A model generated the notes under the pieces. It made no database searches, had not been told where the DNA came from, and worked only from the letters and a program-made list of their open reading frames with translations. Shown piece after piece: positions 19,251 through 28,959 of a stretch of 64,000 bases of DNA; the first letter of the stretch is position 1, and every line of letters starts with the position of its first letter. The translations under genes and the position numbers were made by a program. The DNA is from Heloderma charlesbogerti (Eukaryota > Chordata > Lepidosauria > Squamata > Helodermatidae), in NCBI GenBank assembly GCA_026122225.1, contig JANEZZ010000520.1, positions 2,170,001 through 2,234,000 of the forward strand. Direction: 5' to 3'.

Positions 19251-20276
19251 CAGTGTGATTCCATAAAGGCTAAAACATAAGATATACTTGTAATCATGCT
19301 TTTTACCTACATCTCTGGGATTGTTCCACTCAGCTGGCTCCAGTGGTGCACATTACCTGTGAAAGGACACATAAGTGGATGACTTAATGTGGATGTCACA
19401 AAGGACCCAGTTATGGAGAGGAGCTTGAGAGACTAAAGAGGCAGTATTCATACACAGTCATTTCAGTTTAAGAAACATGTTTTGAGTTCTTAATACTCTT
19501 TTATCCCCTGCACTGCTCACAAAAAGGGAGGAGTGAGGAAGGAGTAAGAGTTTGGGCTATCCTTGATAGAGGAGGAATGCCCTGATTGGGCATCATTTGC
19601 ATTAACTAGGGAGAGGCAACTGATGGCCTTGGGGGCTCAATCCAAGCCCTAAAGTGGGGCGGGGCTCTGATCAGACTTCCATCACAGCCCCTCAAATCTG
19701 GGTCGTAATTGGTGCTGGATATTACCAGGTCTCAGCCCCAGCATATCTTTCAATGCCAGGTTCAAACCCTAGAATATATGACTAAAGTGCCCCTGAGCAA
19801 ATATGAGTGCAGGGCACATCCTGGAGTAATTGGCAGGCTGATTTTGTTCCCATGGCAACAAAGGTTAAGATATGGGACATAGGCTGTGATTTGGTCCCCT
19901 TGGGCCCCACATAGGCTGGCAACACCCCTCCCAAAATTGGGTTCTCCTCAGACCCTCCTGGGAAAGATAGATATGACTAGCTAACTGGATGAAAGTGAAT
20001 TGTCTTGGAAGAAGTCAGGTGATGGCATCACTTGTTCCTTTTGGGCAACTCCTTCTAAAACCTCAGGCTACTGTGGAGGACAAAAGAGCGAAAGAGGTTC
20101 CAGGCTGATGTTGACCTTAGCTGCAGAATTGAATAGGCAGCTGAGTTCGCCCTTTACCACTGGTGCACCAAGAATTCCATGTTCAAAACAGTATTGGGAT
20201 TCTAGATTGCAGTGGGTGTAAACACTGGGTAGAGGTACCTATCCTTAATGGCTGGAAATGGCCGCTAATGTGTCTA
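19251..20276. other. No gene recognised; possible old hAT-type segment at 19610-19790
   Basis: Mostly unique-looking. The stretch 19610-19790 is GC-rich with phrases resembling the weak hAT-type candidate at 3005. No terminal repeats are visible. Confidence 0.25.
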
Positions 20277-21290
20277 CCAGTAGCGTTGCCACTAATCCAT
20301 GCTGTGTTGATCTCCAAGCTGGACTACTATGATGCATTCATACATGGGGTTACCTGGAAACTACGTTTTTTTCAAAACATGTGTGCTAAGCAACTAAATG
20401 ATACTGAAAAATAGGAACATATCACGCTGGTCCTTAAAGAATTGTCCTGGCTTCTGGTACATCTTCAGGCACATTTGAAGTACTGGTGCTTGTCTTAAAA
20501 GCCCTGCATGGCCTAGGAAAAGGGTACCTGAAGGAAAGCTTCTTCCCACATCAACCTGCCCATATGCTGCAGTCATCAGCGGAGGCTGTCCTCTAGGCGT
20601 TGCTGCCATCTGAAATGAGGAGGGTGGTATCCAGGGAGGAGGGCTTTTCACTGGAGGTTCCCTGCTTAAGGAACTCCCTCCCCAGCCCCAGAACCAAAGG
20701 CCTTTTTTTCCTCCCATGGTTTTTAAATTCTGAATTTCTAAACTGTTTTAAGGCATAATCCTATGGCCGTTTGACAGTGGCTAGATGGCCGTAGGATTGT
20801 TTGGTTTTCGGGAACTGACCTCTGAGCCCATGCTTTGAGGTCGGTTCCTGGAAAACTGCCTCCTCACCTCTTCATAGGTAGTGCAGATCGTCCCCGGGCT
20901 CCGCGCTCAGAAGAGCAGCACAGAGCGGGGCAAAAGGGGGTGTTCCCGGGGGCGGGGACAGCGGAAATGTTGTTCCAAAGCTTCCTATGTATCGTGGGGG
21001 AACCCACTCCAAAGTCACACAGCTCGACAACTGAAATTAGCCATCTAGCTGGTAATGCAAGGCAGCTGGAATGGGGAGAAGATCCCCTCCACACTCTGCC
21101 CACCCTGCATGGGATAGGTGGTCATCTCCAATCCCCATAGGATTGTGCCCTGCATTGCTGTTTTTTTATTGTAATTATATTTTATTTTGTTTATTATACT
21201 GATTTTATTGTTTTCTGGATTTTGTGGTTGTAAAATGTCCTGGAAACCATTTTTGGCCAAAAGGTGGTATAAAAATGCAAGTGAGCAAGC
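20277..21290 (+). pseudogene. Old L2/CR1-clade LINE 3' part, interrupted by a MITE
   Basis: The left part parallels the coding end of the LINE at 28960: ATCCATGCTGTGTTGATCTC, then GGACTACTATGATGCATTCA (the region encoding 'HALITSRLDYCNAL' there), then GTACTGGTGCTTGTCTTAAA, AGCCCTGCATGGCCTAGG and AAGGGTACCTGAAGGA. After the MITE at 20752-21150 the T-rich 3' UTR resumes and ends near GGCCAAAAGGTGGTATAAAA. Many stops and substitutions mark it as old. Confidence 0.6.
20752..21150. mobile_element. Harbinger-like MITE (long GC-rich subfamily)
   Basis: Left end GGCATAATCCTATGGCCG, right end CATAGGATTGTGCCC. The interior shows GGGAACTGACCTCTGAGCCC against GCTTTGAGGTCGGTTCCTGG, as in the other long copies. 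TAA precedes the left end; the right flank is TGC, so the duplication has decayed or the right edge is off. It sits inside an old LINE 3' UTR. Confidence 0.65.
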
Positions 21291-21344
21291 AAACCAGGAA
21301 AGAAAGATTTTGTGGCAAGGTATTTGTAGTACATGCTTAAGGCT

Positions 21345-21432
21345 GTATCTTACACACACTTATGTGGGAGTAAATCCTGTTAAATTTAATGTCATTTCAT
21401 TCTGAGTAGACTTGTATAGGGTTGCACTATAA
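21345..21432. mobile_element. Harbinger-like MITE (CCATTGA/TCAATGG subfamily), decayed
   Basis: CACACACTTATGTGGGAGTA then AATCCTGTTAAATTTAATG and TTCATTCTGAGTAGACTTGT, ending ATAGGGTTGCAC. The order of words matches 1402 and 19158. Confidence 0.45.
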
Positions 21433-21475
21433 GTACAGTTTGGCCCCTAAATATACATATGTAAATGTGTAGAAC

Positions 21476-21617
21476 TACCTTTCTCAACTTGGTGCATTCC
21501 AGAAATGTTGAACTACAGCTCCCATCATATGGCCAGCATGGTCAATGGCTCTGCTGGCTGGGGGTGATGGGAGCTGTAGCTCAACACATCTGGAGGGCAC
21601 CAGGTTTGGGAAGGCTG
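21476..21617. mobile_element. hAT-like palindromic MITE
   Basis: The arms CAACTTGGTGCATTCCAGAA and GAACTACAGCTCCCATCA pair with TGATGGGAGCTGTAGCTCA and CATCTGGAGGGCACCAGGTT. Flanking words TGTAGAAC and TGGTAGAA are similar, which may be a decayed 8-bp duplication. Confidence 0.7.
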
Positions 21618-22372
21618 TGGTAGAAAGTACTTGCAGGTTCAAGGCATGATCCTAGAGACATCTTTTCACCAGATGTTGATCAAGAGAAATACGATAACGT
21701 ACAATGTTCATACAACTTTTAACAAATCCTTAGATCACGGCCAGAGATGCACCTGTCCCAGCACCTGGGGGAAAAACAATAGGGTAACATATTGGAAAGA
21801 GAAGTAGACAAAGGCCCAGAGAATACTATGTCTATTTGTAGACATGCTGCTCATAACTCTAGCTCTGTATCATGCTGCTGTATTAGTATGTGCTATTGAT
21901 TTGTTCTTAATACAGTGAAATGCCCTAGTAATGAACTCTGCAGTACCCATAATGATTTCATATCATGCAATGTTATGTGCTTTGCTCCTAACAAACTAAC
22001 AGTGATCCCAAAAATAGCAAACCTCATAATAAAATGTTATTGAAGATCTTGAATTTCAATATAAAAAGGACTTGACCATACTCAAGAGCTTATGAGAAAT
22101 AAATGCGTACTTAAAAGAGTTGTATTAAAGTCATGTCATTGACTGAATTACAGTGTCACTAAGAGATGCTACTGTGAGAGTGGGTTGAGCCCCACATTCC
22201 CCAAACACTGGTAGGAGAATGAAATAGAGATGCTAGTTAATCCTTTGGAATGTCTGGGCCCAGGTGACCAGAAAGTGCTGAAGGTGGTAGTTGCTTCCAC
22301 TAGTTGCTGGCTAAGGAAAGAGAAGAAGAGGCGGACTGAACAGAATACAATATATGTAATTATAGATAACCA
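21618..22372. other. No gene or repeat recognised
   Basis: AT-rich unique-looking sequence with no recognisable frame or terminal repeat. Confidence 0.3.
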
Positions 22373-22500
22373 CAGCCTTCCCCCAACCTGGTGCCTCGGA
22401 CTGCAACTCCCAGCATTCCTGAGTCCATTGGCCATGCTGGCTGAGGCTGATGGGAGTTGAAGTCCAAAATATATGTCGGGCACCTGATTGGATAAGGCTA
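22373..22500. mobile_element. hAT-like palindromic MITE
   Basis: CAGCCTTCCCCCAACCTGGT on the left and GGCACCTGATTGGATAAGGC on the right; centre CAACTCCCAGCATTCC against GATGGGAGTTGAAGTCC. Target duplication not visible. Confidence 0.7.
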
Positions 22501-23504
22501 CAATATAATATAAAATAATGGAATGTTAGGGTTGCCAGCTGCCTACCCAGAGATCACACCTTTCCACATCAGAAGATCCAAAGCAGCAACAAAACATGCA
22601 GACTCAGCACCTCCTGGCCAGCTCCTCCACCCTTGCCCACCCTTCTCTTCCACCGGCTATGAGGCAAAAATGAGGGCCTGTTTGCTAGAGCCAGGCGGAA
22701 GGCAGAGCGTCTGCCTACTCTCTCAGTTTGCTTTGGAGCTTTAAATAAATATCTTGGTTGCCAGCTGGCAATCCAACAGCATTAAGAGGCATAATGTTAT
22801 AAGCAGGGGATTCTCCTTGGTAGACCTGGTTTTTGCTTCCTATGAGTACCTTAGCCTTAAGGAAGTAATACAATGCACTTCTGCCAAATTTTCACCACCA
22901 TGAATAATGTTGATATTTTCACTTGTCCCCAATGGGACATTGTTAGAATTCAGTTATTGAACATGTATGTGTGGCCAGATCTTTCTGAAGAGCACACAGT
23001 GGTTTTTTGTTTTATTTTTTTTAAGGGCTTAGCTAGCATCTATTAGTGGAGGCTAGATTTTTTTTCTAGTTCAGCTGCCAACATTGTGAATTTGCTTAGC
23101 ATTGTGGAACTGACTTGCACAGCAAGACTACCCAGTTCCATCATCAGTAAATTACAATTCTGCAAGCAGAATATGTTATGCAAATCAAAGACTTTTACGT
23201 CTTTATTCTGTATAAAATTGTAGGTGGACAATACACCACCTTATTATGAAACTGGATTTTAATTTTGGCATAAGATACCGATAGCAGCATGGATAACACA
23301 TCAGGGCTCATATAAAGGAACAGAAGGACTTGCAAGCTGCACTGAGGTTGTGTCTGCATAGCACATTTACAAGATGTTAGTGCACATTCTCCCTTCAAGA
23401 TTTATGGTTTAATGCACCTGTGCCTATTATCAACCACACTGCAGAATGTGGAAACAGGTGGTGGTGGTGGAATGTGACGGCTATTGATTCTGCCCGATTT
23501 TGTG
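22501..23504. other. No gene recognised
   Basis: Unique-looking sequence. GGTTGCCAGCTG occurs at about 22530 and GGTTGCCAGCTGG at about 22756, in the same orientation, too short to define a repeat. Confidence 0.3.
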
Positions 23505-24570
23505 GGATCAGTTTCAGTTGTTGTGGCCTGATGACTTGACAGGGTGCTTGCAGCAATGTAACTGACCACATGCCCTCTTGATCCTTGCCCCTCCTGGCTA
23601 ATAAACACTAGCCGAGGGGGTATGACTGAGTGGGTCCAGGGTGTGGTGAATGCTTCCCTTCAGGAGGGGGTGGTCCCTGCTGTCCTTAAGGAGTCAGTAG
23701 TGCAGCCACTCCTGAAGAAGCCCACTCTGAACCCAATGTTATTAGATAACTACCACCCAGTTGCAAATACCCCTTTCTTAGGGAAGGTTCTGGAGATGGT
23801 AGCGGTGGAACAACTGCAGGCACTCTTGGAGGATATTGATTATCTAGACCCATTTCAATCTGGGTTTCATCCTGGTTACAGGATTGAATCAGCCTTGGTC
23901 GCCCTGATGGATGACCATTATTGAAAGGGGGAGTGCAACCCTGTTAATTCTGCTCAATCTCTCATCGGCTTTTGATACCATCGACCATGGTATCCTCCTG
24001 GATAGACTCCATGAGATGGGTATTTGAGGCACTGTGTTACAGTGGTTCCAGTCCTACCTGCGGGGTCGATTTCAGAAAGTAACATTGGGTGACTATTCCT
24101 CGGCCCCTTGGCAATTGAGCTATGGGGTGCCGCAGGGCACCATTTTGTCCCCAGTGTAATTTAACTTCTATATGAAGCTGCTGGGAGCGGTCATTAGGGG
24201 GTTTGTAGCCAAGTGCCATCAGTATGCTGATGACACACAGCTCTATCTTCCTGTGACATCTGAATCAGGAGAGGCTGTGCAAGTCCTGGACCAGTGCCTG
24301 AACTCAGTAATGGGCTGGATGAGGGCCAAAAAATTGAAACTGAATCCAGGCAAGATGGAAGCCCTGTGGGTGAGTGGTTCCTGAGTCTGGGAGATAGGCT
24401 TATTGCCTGTTCTGGATGGGGTTGCACTCCCTCTGAAAGATCAGGTCTGTAGTTTGGGCGTACTCCTAGATCCATTGCTGTCGCTGGAAGCCCAAGCGGC
24501 CATGGCAGCTTGGAGTGCCTTTTACCAGCTTTGGCTGGTTCGCCAGCTCCGAGGCTATAGGACTTGCTGG
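23505..24570 (+). pseudogene. L2/CR1-clade LINE fragment (RT domain), decayed
   Basis: The stretch parallels the better copy at 28960. An open piece (23622-23924) encodes EGVVPAVLKESVVQPLLKKP, NYHPVANTPFLGKVLEMV and DYLDPFQSGF, the N-terminal RT region. A frameshift follows, then the next pieces carry the SSAFDTIDH-equivalent, GVPQGT-equivalent (a stop replaces the next tyrosine/leucine region) and, at 24172-24384, the catalytic box in CHQYADDTQLYLP and MRAKKLKLNPGK. The RT would copy the element RNA at the nick site. Stops (24027, 24157) and the frameshift inactivate it. It ends abruptly near 24570 without the 3' tail. Confidence 0.85.
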
Positions 24571-24590
24571 CAAATGTGAGATAGTGAGAT

Positions 24591-25094
24591 AGGGGGTGTA
24601 GGTACTGCTGGACAAAAGTGTTATTTCGCTTTAATGCGTTACTTTTTTTAAAAAGTTAGAGGCTGCCCGGAGCACACCTATACTTTGTGGGGATGGCCAC
24701 TAGAGTGTAGTGGTAGGCAAGGTGAAGTAAATGCCATGAGGTAGCTCAGAACTCTGACAGCCAGCCCTGAAATGGCGGAAACATCAAGGAAACACAGGCG
24801 GGGGAACGTTGGGGAAATACCCTTTGACCGGGGTCAGTGAAGTCACAGCCGGGTGAAAGACATACCACTGGGCAGGGGAATCATACTGGAGTAAATGCGG
24901 AGGATGGTGTACACCACAACAGATGCGCAGACAAGCTGAATTAAGGAAAACAATTGGACTAAAAGTAGTTTCAGAAGAACCGGGTTTTCGACACAAAACT
25001 CTGGGGTGGCTGTGAGATGGCCATGACATCACGTGCCCTGAATGACCTCCGAAGGCAGCAGCCTCACAGTAAATCGCTCGTGGAGACACCCCCT
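24591..25094. repeat. Possible unclassified CpG-rich element
   Basis: AGGGGGTGT at 24591 and its inverse ACACCCCCT at 25086 bracket about 500 bp with more CpG than the surroundings (AATGGCGGAAACATC, CAGGCGGGGGAACGTTGG). It starts just where the LINE at 23505 breaks off. The 9-bp inverted pair could be chance and no target duplication was found. Confidence 0.25.
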
Positions 25095-25185
25095 AAGAAC
25101 AAAGTATTATCCGTGGTGGCTCCAACAACCGCACAATCTTATCCTTCTCACCAGGCATTTTATAGCTTCTAAAAGGTTCTACTTA

Positions 25186-25293
25186 GGGCACAGTCCGATG
25201 CATATTTAGACAGAAAGAAGTCTTACATGCTGGCTGGGGCATGCTGGGAATTGTAGGACTTTTTTCTGTCTAAACATGCACAGGATTGCACAC
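25186..25293. mobile_element. Harbinger-like MITE with TTA duplication
   Basis: TTA flanks both sides (25183-25185 and 25294-25296). The ends are GGGCACAGTCCGATGCATAT and ATGCACAGGATTGCACAC, with the usual AAGAAGTCTTACA against TTGTAGGACTTTTTT palindrome. Part of the left arm is missing. Confidence 0.8.
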
Positions 25294-25296
25294 TTA

Positions 25297-25475
25297 CTAA
25301 CTTTTACTCCTGTGTTGCTACCTTCAGTCAGTTTTAGATTGTGTCAGTTTCAAAGCTGGGGTGAGGCTGTTTCATTTTATCCTTATTATAAAGTTCATTA
25401 CTTTGTAGTAAGCTGCCTTGAAGAGCATTTCTTCATGAAATGGCAGCAGGTCAATTAAATTTATATATAGATAAA
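25297..25475 (+). repeat. LINE/SINE 3'-tail-like segment
   Basis: A T-rich stretch leads to GTAAGCTGCCTTGAAGAGC, then a tail AAATTTATATATAGATAAAT. The 'GCTGCCTTGA' plus ATA-rich tail resembles retroposon 3' ends. No body is recognisable. Confidence 0.35.
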
Positions 25476-26202
25476 TAACTGGTGTGCTTTATGGCCAAAG
25501 AAGGACAAAGGGCACAATTGCCATTCTTCTTACACAACTGTTTGGGTTGTTTGTTTTGTCTTATTGTCCTTCTTTAGTGGTTTGTGCAATTGAACAAATT
25601 AGCTTTCTCATCTAAAAACTATATAATTGAAATAAAACAATAATTAAAAATAAGAGTAGTCACAGGAGAAGGAAGGAACCAGCACTGGAAATTCAACTTC
25701 ACCTATTGCACTACCCATCTGCAGCACCAAAACCCATGCTTCGCGGGGTAGGGAGCTGTTTGAGCAGCAGCGCAGGCATGGTTGGAGGCAGATGTAGGGT
25801 TTGCACCTCATTGATCTTCCTGATTGGCAACAGCTGCTTAGCATGCTTTCACAAGTGATGCAGAAAAATGCATTTTTGTTCCTAACTGGATGCTTTTTTA
25901 GTTGGCAGAACGGTGATTCAAACATGTTTTCCAGAAGTAACCAAACTAACTTCTTAATGTGGTTGAGGTGGTGTGTAATGAAAGAGGCAGCTGTTTTTAA
26001 TTTGATTGATACTCCATAGATATGGGTGTATTTAACTGGAATGATCTGGAGGTCACTTATTTTCCTCTTCTTGGGAACAGACACACTGAAAGACGCACGT
26101 TGCCATTTGCTCTTTTCGCAGTAAACATATTCTGTTGGTTCTCTTCAGGCTGGGCAAACAACCTCCCCCTGTGCTAGAAAACCAGAATACTTATATTTCT
26201 AA
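25476..26202. other. No gene recognised
   Basis: A 146-codon frame on the minus strand (25644-26084) is the longest non-transposon frame here. It is cysteine- and serine-rich with no recognisable domain, and base composition does not change across it. I regard it as chance. Confidence 0.3.
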
Positions 26203-26335
26203 GGGCACAATCCTATGAATGTCTAGACAGAAAAAAGTCCTACAGCTCCCAGCATGCCCCAGCCAACATGGCTGGCTGGAGAATGTTCAGAGTTGTAGGA
26301 CTTTTTTCTATTGAAACATGCATAGGATTGCACCC
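26203..26335. mobile_element. Harbinger-like MITE with TAA duplication
   Basis: TAA at 26200-26202 and 26336-26338. The palindrome runs GGGCACAATCCTATGAATGT ... ACATGCATAGGATTGCACCC, 133 bp, the same length as copies at 17546 and 63768. The centre CCAACATGGCTGGCTGG is the usual loop. Confidence 0.9.
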
Positions 26336-26423
26336 TAAGACTATGAGAAAATGTTATCATTTAGACAGGCTTATTTGTGGGGCCAGCGTGTGGTAACTGC
26401 AGGCATAACTGAGATTTGTTTAT

Positions 26424-26462
26424 GCAGAAGAAGAAGAAGAGGAGAAGGAGGAGGAAGAGGCA
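26424..26462 (+). repeat. Purine (GAA/GAG)n microsatellite
   Basis: GCAGAAGAAGAAGAAGAGGA and GAAGGAGGAGGAAGAGGCAT: an uninterrupted purine run of about 37 bp on the plus strand. Confidence 0.8.
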
Positions 26463-26599
26463 TGCCATTAGCATTGAAGGCCAGGAACATTTTCTGCAAG
26501 AATTCTGCAACAGCTGCCAAGGTTTGCAAACATGTCTGCAATACCAGAATCCACTTCAGGATTGTGTTTATGACAAGTCTTTCTGAAAGGTCCTGTCTC

Positions 26600-26648
26600 C
26601 ATCACAGAATAGCAGGGTTGGAAGGGGCCTACAAGGCCATCGTGAGGA
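26600..26648 (-). repeat. CR1 3'-terminal fragment
   Basis: ATCACAGAATAGCAGGGTTG followed by GAAGGGGCCTACAAGGCCAT is the complement of the CR1 3' end, as at 44333 and 33221. About 48 bp only. Confidence 0.65.
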
Positions 26649-27295
26649 AACATCCAGAAAATCCAACTACTATTTAAGAACATTAGGGAGTGTTGAGCAT
26701 TTCTTAAAAATCTGACCTGTTGCACTCTGAAGCATGGAGTGGTGTGGAACTGACAACTGAAGATTACAGCTTTTCCCACACGACAGTGTTATTGCACAAC
26801 TGATGCACGATGGTTACTCGTTAATTACCAGAGATGTTTCCCAGAGGTGGCCCAACTGTTTCAGGGAAACCACATTTACCCATAACTCAAATCTGCAATA
26901 TTTTGTTTTTAGTAAAATAAAGTTTTATCCCTAGCCAGTTAGTGTGCCTAGTGCCTATCAACAGTACTGTGGTTGCATATTAATAGTCTATTGTAGGCAC
27001 CTGTTGGATAGTGCTCATGACATCACCGATGATGAGCAATGGAATGCTTCTCATTCCTCCATGCTGTTTTATCGTCTGTATGAACTTTTAAAAACTCTTT
27101 AGAGGCTGAATGCTTTCCACCCATTCCACTGAAGGGCAGATCCCCAGGGAGTCCTTTACAAATAAAACTAAAAAGTCTCAACACTAGCAAAGTTCCTCCT
27201 CTGCCATTCCTCAGTGTCCTGTCATTTTGTGAAACACGCGCACACTACATGAGGATATAATATTACTTTCAGCATTTTGAAAGGAAGTGGTGTAA

Positions 27296-28025
27296 TAGGC
27301 TGATATACCAACTATGCCCTTATCTGGACAGAGATAGCTTAGCTACAGTTATCCATGCTCTGATAACCTCTCGTCTGGATGATTGCAATGCGTTATATGT
27401 AACGCTGCCTTTGAAAATGGTCCAGAAACTTCTGCTGGTCCAAAACAGGGCAGCAAGATTGTTAACAGGGACTGGCAAACGAGCTCATATTACGCCAGTA
27501 CTTTTCCAGCTGCACTGGCTGCCAGTCCATGTCTGAGCCCGATTCAAAGTGTTGGTATTAAAATTCAAACCCTAAACGGCTTGGGGCCAGGTTATCTGAT
27601 GGATCGCTTCCTCCCATACGTACCTGACCGGACCCTAAGATTATCTTCAGAGGCCCTTCTCTGGGAGCCCCTGCCAAAGGAAGTCAGGTGGGTGGCTACC
27701 AGGAAGAGGGCATTTTCTGCTGTGGCATCCTGGCTGTGGAATGAGCTCCCTAGAAAGGTTCTCCTGGCACCTACATTGTACTCATTTCGGCACCAGGTGA
27801 AGACATTCCTATTTTCCCAGCATTTTAGCACTCTAGTCTTTTAGCTCTGCTGTTTTAAATATGTTTTTTAAATCCCTGCTTTGCTGCTAGGTTCTATTCT
27901 GGTTGTACTTTTATATTGTAGTTTTAAGCTTTCACATTTTATATTGTTTTATAATGTACTTTGTGGTTTTAATTTTTGTGAATTGCCTCAAGAGCTTCAG
28001 CTATTGGGCAGTATAGAAATGAAAT
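27296..28025 (+). pseudogene. L2/CR1-clade LINE, 3' third
   Basis: The copy starts abruptly in the C-terminal coding region (GATATACCAACTATGCCCTT, matching 30014) and runs to the tail GAGCTTCAGCTATTGGGCAG, TATAGAAATGAAAT. An open piece (27383-27844) keeps GLGPGYLMDRFLPYVPDRTL and SWLWNELPRKVLLAPTLYSF, but TGA at 27535 interrupts the frame relative to the 28960 copy. No RT active site is present. It is closely related to the copy 1.5 kb downstream, in the same orientation. Confidence 0.85.
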
Positions 28026-28955
28026 TCCACAAAACGGGAGATGCAAGAGAGGAAAATGGGCCTTCTACATCTGAAATATTTATACTGGCAGTAGGACACA
28101 GCAACAGTGACAGAGTCAGCATCAAACAGCTATAGGACAGGAAAAAGAGACAAAAGGCAGAGGATTAGCAGTTGACATCCTCCTATAAACCATGAAGGCA
28201 ACAATGAAGCCAGAGAATGATCTATAATGTGAGCCAGAAGACAGGCTGCTTACAAAGGGTGTTCATTATCAGCCTATTTGCTGAGCCACAACTCAACTGT
28301 AAACCATAGCTCAGGGTTGTCTTCAATGGGGAGGGAGTAAATTCTAAAAGCTAGAAAGTTAGGAAGGTTTCAGGAGCTGAAGACATGGAGATTTAGGGCT
28401 TTCTCCAAGTGCTTTAATCTAAAGGCATAGATTTAGCTGGGCATTAGATATGACCTCAAGAAAAATCACACACTTGGAGGGTGCAACATGCTGAGCCAAA
28501 GCTTAAGTGCTGAAGACACAATCAGTCTAAAGTTTCTTTCCGCAATCTTGTCTAAGCTCATCATCTCAGAGCAGCAGCAACAGCTCCCTGTGGTGGTGCA
28601 GTGGAGTTGCCCAAAATTCTGCTCGTGCATTCTCTTAATATTCTGAAAGTTTGCTACAGGAGATGGACGCAGCTTGCTCTCCTCTTTCTCAGGTGTTATA
28701 AGGAATGATGTGGGAAATCCTTCAGAGACTTCATCACTTTCCACAGACACTTGGAAGACTGCAAGTGGAAAATGTGGTTTCAAGACGTCTGTTCATATGT
28801 ACAAATCACTAGCATCTTAACACTGGCTAGAAAGAAACTTGGCATCAAATGGCAGAGATTTTCTACCATGATACAAGGTGTGGTAACATGGCAGAGATGT
28901 CACATTTATCTCATAGCAGTTGCTAACATGGGATTGACAGGTGCCATCTATTATT
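28026..28955. other. No gene recognised
   Basis: Unique-looking sequence between two related LINE copies. The open frame of the downstream LINE extends back to 28751 by chance through non-LINE sequence. Confidence 0.3.
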
Positions 28956-28959
28956 TGCT

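Noticed and set aside
25644..26084. 146-codon minus-strand frame as a possible exon
   Set aside because: No domain, no splice or start context; length is within chance expectation for 64 kb.
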